A DNA stretch of 64,000 nt. Origin: Dichotomocladium elegans. Lineage: Eukaryota; Mucoromycota; Mucoromycetes; Mucorales; Lichtheimiaceae. Made by a program: the position numbers and the translations under genes. Below, in pieces: positions 35,307 through 48,549 of the stretch; the stretch's first letter is position 1; the number at the start of each line of letters is the position of its first letter. A model generated the notes under the pieces. That model was not told the origin of the DNA and did not search any database. It saw nothing but the letters and a program-made list of their open reading frames with translations. The DNA lies in assembly GCA_025716815.1 (NCBI GenBank), contig JAIXMN010000033.1:124001-188000 (forward strand), in the 5' to 3' direction.

Positions 35307-36172
35307 TTAGTCTTTATGAATCTGGCGGACAAGTGATTCGTCTGCGTCCTTAAGATCCCTATCTAGGGCCTTCTTATCAAGCTTGCCGTCCTCAGTGAAC
35401 CAGCCTGCCACACTCTTTTCTAATTTGTAAAACGACAGCTTGTTATGGTCTTGGTCTTGGAAATGTAGCGTAAGAGTATACAGCGACGAGTAGCGATTCA
35501 TCACGCCTTCAACGGTCATTGTGCCGACTCGCTTCACAGTTAGAAGAGAAAAAGTTAAAGAAAAGAAGGGAGCGGGATGAAGGACAAGGTTAGATACCGA
35601 CCCACTGAACAACACAACAAGGGTGATCCTACCTTGCCAGAGGACTTGTCGTGTTTGTATCCAACAAAAATCTCTGATTTCTCAACAAAAACGGTGTATG
35701 CCCACAGCATGACCTGGAGGATCCAAAAGACAATGACAGCTGCCCAGAGGGTTGGTTTGGCCTCTTCAAAGCTTGTGTAGTACTCTATCAAAAACGCTCC
35801 GGCCGCAAGCGCACAAGAACCGTAACCGAGAAGAAGTTTGACGTCCATGTGTAGATGACCTTCCTTGTAATCCCTCTCATTGCCAAAGTACTGCAAAGAT
35901 CGTTATTACGGTGAGAGATGCAAGGACAGAAGAAAGGAGAAAGAACGAAAGAGAGTGAGAGTGAGAGCGAGAGTGAGACCTCTTGAGGCATCTTACTCTG
36001 CGGACTTCATCGTCAATGGCGTTCTTGAGCTGAGTTGCATCATATTTGTTGGTGACCTGCACCGGTTCTTCGGCAACAGAATCTACTGTTTCAGGGCAAT
36101 AATGATTGAGAAAATGAAGGCAAGGAGAAGCATAATGAGCATCAATGGACCTGTCATTGTTGATTTAACCAT
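35307..36172 (-). CDS. SPC2: Signal peptidase complex subunit 2 (SPC25/SPCS2)
   Basis: Spc2 is a non-catalytic ER membrane subunit that links signal peptidase to the translocon. The start at 36172 (MVKSTMT) continues after an intron into VDSVAEEPVQVTNKYDATQL and a helix ending DDEVRR. Next comes the characteristic region HLHMDVKLLLGYGSCALAAG with membrane helix 1, then LWAAVIVFWILQVMLWAYTV as helix 2. A charged cytosolic tail (EKSEIFVGYKHDKSSGKV, and TLHFQDQDHNKLSFYKLEKS) ends in KD. The first intron would use a weak donor (GTCCAT), so the exact N-terminus is less certain. It is convergent with the RNF126-like gene, with 153 bases between stops. Confidence 0.88.
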
Positions 36173-36769
36173 GGTGGAGTGGAGAATTCAATGCAACCTT
36201 GGAAAAGCAAAAAAAGGGGGCGCGCTGGTTGTGCACACTTTCCCGCGTCGACACGTTTGATATCCAAACACCGACATACTCACAGATGTGCTAGCTGCTC
36301 CCTCTTTTCATTCCTCCAAAATGAGCAGGAGAGGGAGATGGCGTTAAAAGAGAGTAATACTTTTGAGACGTAAGCAACATATAGTCCATGACCAACGGGA
36401 CTTTCTTCCAAGACGTTGGCTTACGCAGCAACCTATTTTGCAGGAATAACTCTGGACTGAGCTAGCATGAATGGCGTGCACGCAACACAAGCCCTGTGGT
36501 CTGTCAACGTTATTTTGGGAGAAAGGACGGAGGATATTTTTGTTTTGCGAAGAAGGTGAATTAGGCGCCCTGATAGTAGTAATCATCAGCAGAGGTTGAC
36601 GGGCGCCATCATCAGAATGTTTCTCCGTTTGGTATGTCTTTTTTATATATAAAATTCGAGGCGTACACCTTACTGATGGTTGACATTACATTGATATGCT
36701 GATAAAAAAAAAAAGGTCGAAATTGACAGGGCGCTGTGAAGACCGGGAAGGAAGGAGGGGGGGTATACT
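36173..36769. other. Intergenic between SPC2 and the Ssh4-like gene
   Basis: It contains the SPC2 promoter and the 3' flank of the Ssh4-like gene. No ORF with coding character, repeat or RNA gene was identified. Confidence 0.5.
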
Positions 36770-38152
36770 CTAGATATCCGGCCGGTGCTCGTCCGCCGTC
36801 GCTTGTACTGTGGTTGGTGAAGTATACGGAGGTGGTTCGATGGGGATCAAAACACTGTGGTTGTGGTGGTGCGAACGACTACTGCCACTGCTACCCGCAT
36901 GATCATGGCTGCTGTTACTGCAGCTACTACTGGTATTACTGCTGCTGCTGCTATCGTTGTTGTGTAAGCCAGTTGCTAACAAAATCGTATCTCGTTCTAG
37001 GCCGTATGCAGGTGGCGGCGCAAGCGTGCCCTGAGAAGGTGCCAGACCCCATTTTTTCACATTCGCTTCGACAAACACAAACCCTGCTTGTCCCAGATTG
37101 ACATGGATCTGGCAGGGACCGTTCGCGCCCACTGTCGGGAAGAGATTCCATCGGAGCCCTGTGTAAGCATCCTCCAATTTGCGTCCATTCCGTGTGAAAA
37201 AGAGCGTGCCGGTCCGATGGCGATAGCCAACCCCAATCACATCACCGTGGCGGTAGGTTAATCCGTAAGGCTTCCCATTGAAGGGCGAACTAAAGTATTT
37301 AGAGCCGTCGTTGTTAAAATACCCAATCGAGTATCGGTTCCATCCTAAGACCAAAGGCGAAAAGAGAATTAAGCGTATGATTCACCAGCGTTGCTGTTAT
37401 TCATGCGATGATTTACCTGGTAACCTAGATGTTTTATCATAACAAACAATTAAACTCTAAGCTATGAATTTCTCCAATATCTGCCATTGCATTACCTCCA
37501 GCTTGGATAGGGCTTTGTCGCAACGCCAATGGAGACAGTTGTCGTCTCCGGAAGTTCATACATTTTTGCCTAGAATGAGAGTGTTATTTGCACTATCTAT
37601 GGTGTCATATATAGAGTTTTTGTTACCTCCCAATAGTACACCTCTTGATTCCTTGGAAGCGGTAGATTTGTCTGAACACAGGATTCGCCATACATGAATT
37701 GGATCTCGGTACGCCCTGCCACAAAGACGTTGGCGTCCGGCTCCCACTCAAATTCAAATGCCGAGACACCTTTTTCTTGTATGGACACAAGCTGTGGTGG
37801 CGTAATATCCGTTGGTATGCTGTCCGGTGGATGCCGGTCTTGGAAAACTGAACGGATATCAAAGTGTGAATATTATCTGTGCTTCTTCTTCTCCCCTTCC
37901 ATTGCAGTCCATGTGCGTCTTCATGTATTTCTGACAATTACCTTTTGCTCGCTCATAGCTCAGTCTAGCGTCTTCGGAAAGTCCCGCCAATTGATCTTCA
38001 GACTCCAGTAGCCATTCGTCAAAATTCGCTTCGCCATCAGTGACCGAGAGAGAGAGCTGAATCGGGGACCGCGTGAAGAAGAGGAGGAATATAGTGACAA
38101 GAGAAAAGACAATAATGCAGATTATAAAAATCCAGGCTAAGGTAACGGACAT
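36770..38152 (-). CDS. Ssh4/Ear1-like SPRY adaptor for Nedd4-type ubiquitin ligase
   Basis: Ssh4 and Ear1 are endosomal or vacuolar membrane adaptors that bring Rsp5 to transporters. The N-terminus is a single membrane helix (AWIFIICIIVFSLVTIFLLF). A lumen-to-cytosol linker follows, then the SPRY domain: FEWEPDANVFVAGRTEIQFM, then WNRYSIGYFNNDGSKYFSSP, GDVIGVGYRHRTGTLFFTRN and NLFPTVGANGPCQIHVNLGQ. The C-terminal tail has two proline motifs, PPPAYG and EPPPYTSP. Each contains a PPxY core expected to bind WW domains. A Ser/Asn/His-rich spacer separates them. Introns near 37360-37450, 37560-37620 and 37850-37945 join the exons. All Ssh4 parts are present in order, so the assignment is firm. Confidence 0.92.
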
Positions 38153-39075
38153 GAGTGTGAGGGTAAGGCAGAAGGGCGGAATAAAAAGTGTCTCGGTTTA
38201 GAAAAGGCTGGGTTTTGTCTTTATCTCTGTCTCTGAGAAAAATCCTCCACTTGCATCAAATGACCATTCGCAACCCCGTTATGTAGCCCACAGCATACAT
38301 GCACACACGCAGAGAGAGAATTAAAAATGCGTTTGCCTTTTTTTTTGGACATGACAACGCTCTTTCGCGGACACCAATCTGTCGATAACCATGGAGACAG
38401 CAATTATGTGAACACATATACCTCAGATAACAAACTTAATGCATAACATCCCATGCCTCAAAGTCCAACCGATAGAGCCCGTGTGAAAATCTTCATCCAC
38501 AGGAGATACTGGTCATACGCCTATCCAGCTGGGCCATTCAGCAAGCGGAACTTTTTGTTTGCGGCGATATGAAATACCTTAGCAGCCAGTGAGCGCGTAT
38601 GTGTGTTGAAGGATGATTGTTTGCTGCCTGCCTGTGAAAGGAAGGAAATATCAACGGGATACTTGCGTGATAGGGCCATGCTGACGTTCAAGAATGGGTT
38701 GCCATCATGCCGTTCACACAGGGTTTGCTTCTCCAAACTTGCCCATTCGATTCCACGAAGCTATTATTTAAAAGAAAGAAGCGAAAAGGGTGTGTTTTTC
38801 GATTTGTTACCAACGACCGAAAAGAAGAGGGAAAAACTGTGGAAACGGAAGATGAATTTCTACCTTTTTCAGAACCATGCCAAAAATGATGTCTTGCTTG
38901 TGTGTGCCTCTGTGGTCGAATCCTTGACTTCATAACCAAATACAGTTTCATAATGGAGCTCGTCTCTGCTGTTCACTTTCTCTTTGCGCTTTGTTTTGCA
39001 ATGTTTATCATCATATTTCCATGAGAGTTAAGAACTTCAAAAGCAGCTGTTTCTGTAAAAGAGAAAGGTAAGCTG
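38153..39075. other. Interval with uncertain small ORFs
   Basis: Both strands show open stretches of 70-110 codons at 38521-38951, including the minus frame ending FRLLNGPAG. No homology is recognised and no consistent exon chain is seen. They may be a small unknown gene or chance. Confidence 0.3.
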
Positions 39076-39438
39076 ATGGACAAAGCCTCCACAAATACCA
39101 TGGCTCCTTTCAACGTTGCTATAGTACGCCAGATCGTCCCATTACTTACGCTTTTTTTAAAAAATGTTAAACCCAAAGAACAAACTAATAATCGAATACA
39201 AGCGTACGTACTTGCTAGCGGTCCTGATCATATAGCATCGACACATTTGATAAATCTTCTCTGCCAAATATCAAATAGTTCCTTGTCCGTCGTACAGCTA
39301 CAATCGAGAATTTATTCTGCGATCTTTTCATGTTTCTCCGACGCAAACGTGCTCAACGAAAGCGTTTTAGATTACACAATATACGCGGTTAAATCTAAAC
39401 TGATGAGCGAAATAGTAGAGCGAAATTATCATATGTAA
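39076..39438 (+). CDS. Hypothetical protein, 120 aa
   Basis: The frame starts MDKASTNTMAPFNVAIVRQI and ends IVERNYHM. It is amphipathic, with several helix-like stretches (FNVAIVRQIVPLLTLFLK; STHLINLLCQISN). It has no signal peptide and no known motif. Its length and amino-acid mixture are protein-like, while the neighbouring DNA is not. No promoter element was verified. It may be lineage-specific or a chance ORF. Confidence 0.3.
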   Translation: MDKASTNTMAPFNVAIVRQIVPLLTLFLKNVKPKEQTNNRIQAYVLASGPDHIASTHLINLLCQISNSSLSVVQLQSRIYSAIFSCFSDANVLNESVLDYTIYAVKSKLMSEIVERNYHM

Positions 39439-39555
39439 GCTTTATCGTCATAACCAGGATACAGTATGCAGCAAAGGGATGCAGACGCTTGAATCACGCC
39501 TGCACGTCCTCAGTATAAATGTTGTATACAAGATAAAATAATGTCGCATAATACT

Positions 39556-39768
39556 CTACGACATTGTCGCGTTATCCATATTCTTTTTAAAGCTGGTATA
39601 TATCTGTGCCTTAACCTCCCTCAACTTGTTTTGGTCACCTTTCAAGCAATGAGTAACCGCCCGGAATTCGCAAAGGTCATCACTCTTGATCTGAATGACT
39701 TCAGTTATGGCGTCGCGAAGGGAGGCTTGGGTGTAGAAATGAGGGCTCAGGTCTGAAATTTGGATTCT
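39556..39768 (-). CDS. Possible terminal exon of an unknown minus-strand gene
   Basis: After a plausible acceptor (TTTCAG near 39768) the frame reads DLSPHFYTQASLRDAITEVI and runs to a stop at 39556, ending KKNMDNATMS. Residue composition resembles a small helical subunit. An upstream partner frame at 39885-39960 ends at a clean GTACAG donor, but I could not find a consistent start. The family is unknown. Confidence 0.3.
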   Translation of the reverse strand, partial: RIQISDLSPHFYTQASLRDAITEVIQIKSDDLCEFRAVTHCLKGDQNKLREVKAQIYTSFKKNMDNATMS

Positions 39769-40799
39769 TACGTTTGTTATTCTTCCTATATGTAATATAA
39801 GTCCATCAAACTTATAAAGCAACATACTAGTCCTTTTTTGAAGGCAGGTAGCGAAAAAAAAGCATACTGTACCTGAGAACCGACCATCGCATTCGCTCTC
39901 ATCTTGATTGCGACGATCGGTAGAGTGGGAGATGCTCTTGGTGGCGATGACGCCGGATCGCTTTGGAAGCCGCGGATTGCACTAGCAACAACCTGACCAT
40001 GACCGTGACCATCGCCATTGGCCTTTACAGGGAACAAGAACTCCTGCGCGGCATGCTCTCTTTGGCAAGGAAAGGCACAATGGTGCGGAAAGGTTCAACC
40101 AAACCAACAGAAAGGTGTGTCGCGCGTGGGGGCGTGTTCCTGCAACTGCCGTCGTTGATAGACATGGGTGGTCTAGGGAAGGGCAAGGCAATAAAGAAAA
40201 AGGTAAAGGTGAGGAAGGGAAGTTACTTTTTTTTACTTTTCTTTTTTATTGGATGGCAGACATACCAGGCTTGAAAGTGTTCTCAGTGATTGATTACGCT
40301 CAGCTTGAATGCCGGTATGGAGAACGATCGGTCTTTGCCTTGTCCGGGAGTAAGAATATGACAAACAAGGAAAAGCGGTTGCAGACTTGAATGGGAAAGT
40401 AGCGAAGCCTGTGCGAGAGGAAGCTTCAAGATATTCAAGAGAAAACGCCTGCGTTGCGTAAGTTGTCCAATGGCCATATCGTTACAGAATGCCGATGCGC
40501 GTGGTCACGGATGAAACCGTCGCATATTCTTAGAGATATCATAGTAATACCCGCACCGAAGAAGAAGAAGAAGAAAAATAGGAGATACATCTTGCGCTAC
40601 CCGAGGCCACACTTATCACGGATAGTGAGGACGTGGACCTCAGCGAGTTGTAGGACTGATCTCTGTATATGTCAATGAAGAGCGATTCATCCAAAGAACC
40701 GTCCCGTGACAGCTTAATGCCTAAATGGCGGAGTCCGAAGAAAGCACCTTGGAATATATATATTGCACGCCGTTAACCTTTGATACTCTGTGTGTTGAT

Positions 40800-41140
40800 G
40801 TTTTTTAGCAATAGGGAACCAACGGGATGCATTGGTCAGATCTATTATGGTGGACACTGTCGATACGGTTATATAGTCAAAAGTGACCGATAAATGGTTA
40901 ATGGGAACTTAATCCTCCGCGAACAACAAGTTGAGCTGACGCATGTCAAGGCAAGGGCGATATTTAGTGTGAAGGGAACCGGACCGTTCCAGTGACGGAT
41001 GATGGTCTGTCGTTTGATGATGACTCTGTCGATGAGCCAGTTGTCGCCATGTAGCAGCGGCATCAGCAAATATTTCGCATGATATGACGAAGCACCATGA
41101 GGCGGGTTCGAGTATGATAATGGTCTCTGGTAGCATGTGC
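40800..41140 (-). mobile_element. Decayed Ty3-like reverse-transcriptase fragment
   Basis: The minus strand reads, across frames, YRPCLDMRQLN, then DKFPI and IIDLTNASRWFPIAKKHQ. These correspond to the Ty3/gypsy RT blocks usually written DxRxLN...FPxP...FSxIDLxxAYHxxPI. At least two frameshifts and a stop occur within 300 bases. No LTR, integrase or protease was detected; the ORFs at 41465-42550 might belong to the same element, but no motif supports that. Confidence 0.55.
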
Positions 41141-43270
41141 TAATCCACCATGGTTAGTATGGTAATAAAACTGACTATCTTTGTAAACACAAGTTGATGG
41201 TGTGTTGGCGATTGCGTAACATGGTTGTTCATCGCCCGTAACATAAGAGTCCCATCCACGAGTATTGTTTGTTGCGTTAACAAATGTTCCTCCGACCCAG
41301 ACTTATGTAAATAAGGGGAATGCCCAGTCGCCTGCCGTGAAAGTATGACCAGATTACGAAACAGATATATCGCGCGAGTTTACGAGTGTGTAGTACGGTA
41401 GACCAAACAATAGATTGGCCATGCTAGTGCTTCCAATACAGTTCAGGGACCACTTTAAGAAATAATGCTACTACTAGCCAGCGTTGTTCCTGGAAGAAGT
41501 AAACCGAGACTAAAAAGAAAAAGGGGGATGTGCAGTCTCCATGTTCCAACATCAGATTATGAGCATTTAGATATGGCAACCAAAGCTCGGTTCGAACTGA
41601 CCCGCCATATGACGAGCCCTAATAGTGACACATGCCCATGCGCAACAAGTATCTGCCAACGAAGAAGAAGCGACAGAGCCATCGATGGGGTATCCATCTT
41701 CTTCCGAAATTGGACCTCTCTGCAGTAGATCAATGACGGGCAAGTCAGTGCTCGGCTCTTGCACACGCTACGATACAGGTTCCAAAACGGCACTGTCTGT
41801 TCTCGTCCGTCCGGAAACTGGACCGCGCCTAGTGGACTGCCACCACGAGCCCATTCGCAGGCAATATTCAAGAGGCGCAGATTCAAGTCCTATCTGGAAT
41901 CCACAAGCGTGTGTGTTCTTGACCCAAACCGCAAATGTTAGACAGTCCACACTTTGGCGTTGTGTCGAGATCACACATTTAACAACCGTCGATTAGGATA
42001 ACCCTTCTCTTTCCTGATCCATCGAACGCATCTCAAGCTTACTGAAGCGTAAGCCCACCTGCATTCCGCTATGCGAGTATACATAACAAATCATCATCTT
42101 CCCCACCGATAGCCTGGCGCTAAATTCGCCACCATAACGGCGATCAGCATGGGCTATAATCAAATGTCATAGGATTCTAAGGTATCTAAACTTAAAAGAT
42201 TACTTGGAATCTTTGGGGAAAGGCCAAAGAATTGTCACGCTTGCAGCTGTGGAATCTGGATATGGCTCAACTTCAGGCACATCCTCTTGAGCCATCGCTC
42301 CAACAGTGGCTTTCGGGTGAGATTCCGGTGTACCATGGCCCACGATGGATGATGACAGTAAACAATATCCGGCGCCTCCCAAGGCTGCAATGCACAAGAT
42401 CAATGCTGCTGCTGCTACTGCTTACAAGACACCTTCCTTGTGAAGAACCTTCCGGACTTGCAGCCGGAGGTTTAAGGATGATAAGCAAAGATGCCCACAC
42501 CACTCTTCCACCCGGTCGTAGTGGATCAGAACTATGTCCCTGTCCGTGAGCCAATGTGGCAGTAAACCCGATCTTTTGCTGTTATGATAACATTCTCCTC
42601 ACTATGTCTATATGTTCATCGAGACGCGCAAACAAACAACCAAACAACGTGACTCATTAAACGCACAAGTAATCTCTATAGAAACTTAAATAATATAGAG
42701 TGATGACATGATATTTACCATTGCATGGTGTAAAATCATCCGCAAATAATAGTAGGGGAGCAATCCAATGTATGAAACTAGAATATGAATTCATATCCGC
42801 AATATCCGCCCGCTAGCTACTCTACACGACATCCTCTCTGTTGCTGGGGTGCATTCATAATTAAGACAACCAGCTTTGCTAACTTGATCAGCAATTTATC
42901 GAACTATGACTTACTTTCAAAGTTGAGCTTGTTTGATAAACACCACGCAATTCGTTCAAATTGTATGACTTGTATGATCCTCTTTCTAGTTGTACTTTTC
43001 AGGTACAGGTCCCTAACTCGCTGATAATCTGGAGATCGTATGCAACTTGAACAGCCTTCATAGCTTTCAGCCTCAAGAAGCTTGAAGAAAAAAGGCTGCA
43101 CCTCATCAATGACGCTCCGAGATAATATTCTTAATCCCCTGCTGAAGGTTTAACCCAAAGATAGCAGTTTGGTAACGTCCAATAATGGGTCGATCTATTC
43201 TCGCTTATTGCACCCGGACCTTAAACGTCAATCGTCAGCATCTTTATCATTTATCTCGCGCCAGATAGTA
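41141..43270. other. Gene-poor interval upstream of the Ty3-like scrap
   Basis: Overlapping ORFs at 41465-41996 and 42200-42554 are open on both strands but give no recognisable protein. 42600-43270 is AT-rich and forms the 3' flank of the TFIIIC gene. No repeat unit or RNA gene was recognised. Confidence 0.4.
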
Positions 43271-46200
43271 CTACAACATACCCACACTCTGCATCGCTGG
43301 CCGTCTTTTGTCAAAAAGTCCGACCTTGGATGTTTTACATTCGAATGCCTTGCTTTTGATGGCTCCATTTCGTTCGAGAAACGAGAGTAAATCGTATACT
43401 TCAATCGATGACATATATCCTTCGAACTCTTCAAAAAGTTGTGCCTAACATAGAAATATGTCAGAGAAGCACCCGTTGGTGTACAAATATCCATATTCTA
43501 CCATACCTGTGTGATACCTGGATGCTTCATTATCCGCTCAATCACAGCATTTGCGCATCCTTGAAGGACTTTTGAAATCACTCGGCCCTTCACATCAATC
43601 CACATCCGCGGTTTAATATAAATATCGTCTTTTGTTGCGGCTAACCACTCTGATGCGTGGGTCACCGTGACAAGACGGATGTCAGAAATACCGACACGAA
43701 AAACAAGAGACTTCGATATGAGAGCTTCAACTACATCCACAATGCTCATCTCGGGGATACCAATGTAGTTCTATAGGCTTTTGTGGTTAAGAGTGTCGCA
43801 TACATATTTGTTACATTTACTCATTACCTTCAATAAAAATAAAGTGCACCCTTCCTGACCAAACGAGTCTATTGCATCATAGATAGTTCTCATAGAACCG
43901 GGCACCCTGTCCGCTTCATTGCTTAACGATACCGTTCCTTGCTCATCTGTCGCATCTACAATAGGCAGGCATTTCTCTTGCTCGTAATGCATGCGCACGT
44001 TGAAGCCTTTATCAAGCCAATTTTCACATAATGCCTCTTTTCACCCACCCATCCATCCATATGTGAGCAAATATAAGAACGCAAACGATGAAGCTTCCCC
44101 TGGCCTACCATGAATTAACTGCGGGTAATAAGGGCTTCGCCGAAGTTCGTTGTAACCATCTTCGCCATCAAAGATCAAAGAAATCTGTAAAATATTGATG
44201 AGCTACCATGCTTCGACAATCCTCAGAAGTACAAACCTGGTCACTAGATAACATGTCAAGCATGACAACCATGACACCATGGGTATATTGATTATCCGCA
44301 AAATGAACATCATCACGGCATTGACTGTAAAAATTGACGGCTTTTCTCAACAGATTATGTGGAAAGTACGCACTTGAAAATTTCTTCAGGAATCTATCAG
44401 AACATAAGATTCAGTTATCAAAAGAAAAGCTCTTTGAGCCCTACTCCTTACTTTTCCGAGAAGTTGAACATCCGTCCTGGTATCAAACGGATATTTCCTT
44501 GTCGTCGCCACCTCATAAGGAGTCCCTCTTTCCTCATCTTCTCCATTGCTTTTTGGACAGTATTTGAAGGGAATCGATTAAACAGAGCATATGCATCTTG
44601 AGGATCATAATCATCACTCGGTGCTAGCAATGACATCTATCTCGCTGTGTTAGCCTTCCTTAAAAGTCACGTGATGCTTACCGTAATGGCATACCTTGAT
44701 TATGATGCTGACAATGGCCAGTTCGATATCTCTTCTTTTCAAGGATCCTTTTTGAGTGGTACCCCATCCCGGATCTGCTCTGACTACTTGTGGGATCCAC
44801 ATTTGTCTCTGGACTATATCGGGGACAATGTCGTATTGATCCTCGAATTCACATCGTGTCGACGAGAGATCTGGCGCACTTTTGCTTTGTTGCGCATTCA
44901 ATATATGATCTTTCTCCCCTTTTTTTGAACGCTCACCTTTTAAAACGGCTTAATCTGGTAACAAAATATTCAAGTTGTCCTGCGAGATCAAAATTGAACA
45001 TGTCCCATGGCCGCTCATCAGCGAGTTTTCCCGATCTTTTTGCTTCATCATAGATTTCACGCCATTGCTGACACAGACGCTCAACTAAGAATACATTTGT
45101 CCGACGCAAGTGATGTAACCGTCGGCGGTACTGCTCCGTGTCTCTCCCCGGTAGCAATGCCAGAACGGGTTTCCAAGTGAGAGGTCTTTGTAGAAGGAAA
45201 GCGCGATGACTCAGAATGGCATAGCAATGCAGCAACACGTCGTCTTCTGTATTGCTCCATTCTTGTTTTTGTCTTCGCAGCGGTTGTGCCGTTGCAATCG
45301 CTGCATTATAAGGTTGGTACACATGCATGATAGACATCCATATAATACACGCATTTACCTGAATCTGGGGCTTGAAAACGATGCTTCAAAAATTTGCGTG
45401 TGGGTGCAAATGTTGGTTCAACAAGGTTTTGAGATAATACCGTTGCGTCTGACGTTGCTGTCGAGGAGATGGTTTCACACATCTTCGCTTTTGAGATGAG
45501 TTTATTTACCAAATCTGTTGCTGGCGTCTTCCTGGTTCGAATTTTGGGGGGATTACCGCGCATGATACGCATGATGCCTTCAAAGTAGCGCTTGATACGC
45601 GCTGGATGTAGACAAAGCTCATGTGCGATATGGTGAATCAGTTGTTCGTCGTCTGACGGTGCGGTCTTCTGCGATCGGTCGACAAAGGATTCTAGCGTCT
45701 TCCTTTGCTCCAATGTTAGACTTGTGCTGGTATTCCAGGTGTGTGGCAAACAGATGGAACCCAGTAAATCCGTCGCCGTAGCAACATTTCTGTCCTCGGC
45801 TTTCTTCGGATATAAGCATGTACACGTAAACTGAAGTTCTTTCCAAAAAACATGAACGTCGCCCATTGAGTTTAGCTGTATTTCCTGAACCACCGGTCGC
45901 GAGTGCTCTGAAAAATTCCGGATTTTCCCACTGTCGGCCAACCGCAAGGCGCGTATGTTAGCGCGGTTCGGGATGGCTTGGATCAATTCAAGTGCTTCAA
46001 GTAAATCAATGAGCTTCATTAACCGTTTGCGAAAGAGAGAATTTGGTGGTATCATTTTTCTTCGCACTTCATCGGGTATTTGTGCCAGAGGGACGGATAG
46101 ATCATTGTTATGGCGCATGAACTCCTCGATCTCTCTGTGAAAACGCGAGATGCCCAGTGTTTGACAGAAAATGCCGAGAGGTAGATTTTTAATGACATGA

Positions 46201-48549
46201 CCAAGATCGAGAGTGCGCCCCTCGTTGCACTGTCTAAACAGATGCTCATGAAGTGCTTTGGCACGAAGCCACTTTGAGCTGATCCAGCCATGACGTAGAG
46301 CGACCTCGCGCCAAAATTTTTCGGGCATGACATAAGCAATGTCGTTCGATGCTTGCTGATAGGTCATGGTGTCTTGGGATCGTCCGGTCGACAAGGGCTC
46401 ATCACATATCGTAACAGATGAGGGCTTCTTTGGAGTTGCAGGCTTTACGACTTTCTCCATGCGCAGACGATCCAAATATTGCCGAACGGTTTCATCGTCC
46501 TCATTCAAGTCCGGATGTAAAAACAAGATCTTGTATTCTGTGCCACCACCAAAGGTCGGAACGAGTGATTTGACCACCTTTATCGTGTTAGTTTTCTGTA
46601 GAGCTTCTGCCATCCGCATCCATGTAATCCGCGCGACTGCTGGCTTCCTGGGAGGTTCACCCGCAAGCAGCGAAATTTCAGCTCCCAAGCTACTGTTCAA
46701 TTCTCGCACTTTATCGCGATGGATAATAGCCACCATGCTTTGTTTGCGTTTATCCATGATGATATTCGGCCCCTTCATCGACTGGCGAGTGCGAGATACA
46801 AATTCGCCTCCAAGAACTGGCGATGCACTTGGCCCAGCGTCATCTGTAAAGTTACTACTATCGTCGTCCGATCGCTCTTTCCGCTTCCGGTCAGCAGTGT
46901 GCGCATTGATAATTTTTGTCCTCTTGACAGAAGAATAGCTTTTGTCGTCGGCTTCAGATAATCGTTTCCGCTTTGAACCGTCAACTTGGACATCTTCATC
47001 CGGTGTGACAGTGTCTTCATGATGCTGTGTAAACTTTTCAAAGCCATGACGTCCAAAATAGCGGTAAAGCCTGCTGCGTCCGAAAGGTTCGATCACGTTG
47101 TATATCTCACGATCAGACTCAGCCCTGATTGCAGCATGAAGAAACCTTTTAATTGCTCCGGGATGACCGTCCGGAAGTAACTCCATAATCTCCTGCAGAT
47201 ATTTGATAAGCATTTCTCCATTACCATCACATGCTTTTAACTGGATTTTCTCAACGTACTCTTCCTGTAATCCCTTTCTCACCACTATCGTGTATACAAC
47301 TTGTTATTTTCTTTTGCAAAGCACGTCCTTTCAAAGAGTAAGGCTTCTTTGCGATTTTGTCTTCTTTGCCAGTTTCGGTGTCTGGAGTCGAAGCTATTGC
47401 ACGAGTTAAAATAATCCAGCTGCTTTTTTTGGATTGAATAATCTCTTACCAGCTTCCTGACGAGGCAACCCAACAAGTCTAATGCCGACAATCTTGCGCC
47501 CCTCGGATATTAAATCAAGTTTCGTCACATAGCCTTCGCCGATGGCTCTTTCTATGAACCTACGACCCCACTGTTGCTGGTGAAGGTCAGTGAAGTTCTA
47601 AAGAGTAGGTCGATTAATGAAACAAGGCTGGTGAACATGAGAACATCTGGTCCTTACGAACGAACTCAATAACTCCGATAATGCCATCGTATTACTTCGA
47701 GCGTTCGACAATGTATCCACTAATCTCTTCTGCATCGTGTTATAATCGATTGAATCCTCCCGATCGATCAAGTCGTCATTTTTTGGTGCGAACCGCACAT
47801 GATAGATCATATTTGTCCATGTACTGTTTGTCGCAGTTCGTCGCTTTACACTTTTCATGCATAATTCATGATACCAAAAAAACAGCTGTCAGAAAAATAT
47901 GCAATGCAATTCCCTCACGGAGTCGCTTAAGTTACTAACATAAGTTTCAGCTTCTCAAGCCCTTTAACTGCCCAATATACCGAGCGTGCATCTATACCAA
48001 GCTCTTTGCCGATTTGCACCTGGAAAGCCCCTTCTTCTTTTGTTTGGGCTACTTTTTCGAGAATCAAAAATTGATTATCGGTGATCGATTTATCCTGCTT
48101 CGCGCTATCAACATGTGTCATTTCGATTGAGCTGAGATGGTGCCCTACCGTCAGCTCTCGGGTAAGTACTTTTTTTCGCAGCTCAGGAGACGCGATGACT
48201 CGCAGGTCAATGGTTTCATCAAAACGAGTTGGTTTCTTGACTTGCTGATCTCCCTATATTGAGGTTTAACGTTTGCTGGACCAGATAACTGCTGCATTAA
48301 TAGGGGAGATTGACGATCCGGAATTACTTTGTAATAGGAAAGAGATGTAATGTTCTGCAAGATCTCGCAATAATCATGTTTGTCAACTCCAGCATTCTGC
48401 ATAATCTGCCAAAGCGAGGCTAGATCGCATCCTGATCAAAATCGTGCATTAATGTTGTGTCCGAGAGGAGCCGTATTCCGGATCATACCTTTCGAACCTA
48501 AGAAGGCAACGTGGTCTTCGATAGCGGCGATTAGACTGGTGAGCACCAT
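43271..48549 (-). CDS. TFC3: TFIIIC largest subunit (B-block binding), TFC3/GTF3C1-like
   Basis: This subunit binds the B box of tRNA genes and helps recruit TFIIIB and Pol III. The start at 48549 (MVLTSLIAAIEDHVAFLGSK) splices into GCDLASLWQIMQNAGVDKHD. The B-block winged-helix domain follows (QVQIGKELGIDARSVYWAVK at 47940-48040). A 660-residue exon (45306-47285) has a basic central region and further winged-helix modules. A SANT-like segment (EWSNTEDDVLLHCYAILS, then WKPVLALLPGRDTEQYRRRL) is at 45050-45270. Smaller exons run to the stop at 43271 after SKVGLFDKRRPAMQSVGML. Several internal joins (43500-44900) were not resolved. The B-block motif plus length over 1,400 residues identify the family. 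Confidence 0.87.

Noticed and set aside
38521..38951. Possible small gene on either strand
   Set aside because: Frames on both strands are open but no exon chain or homology distinguishes them.
41085..41125. GGCGGGTTCGAGTATGAT considered as a tRNA T-arm
   Set aside because: No A box, acceptor stem or anticodon arm can be formed around it.
41465..42554. Overlapping ORFs that might be gag or protease of the Ty3-like remnant
   Set aside because: No aspartic-protease DTG or zinc-knuckle CCHC motif could be found in any frame.
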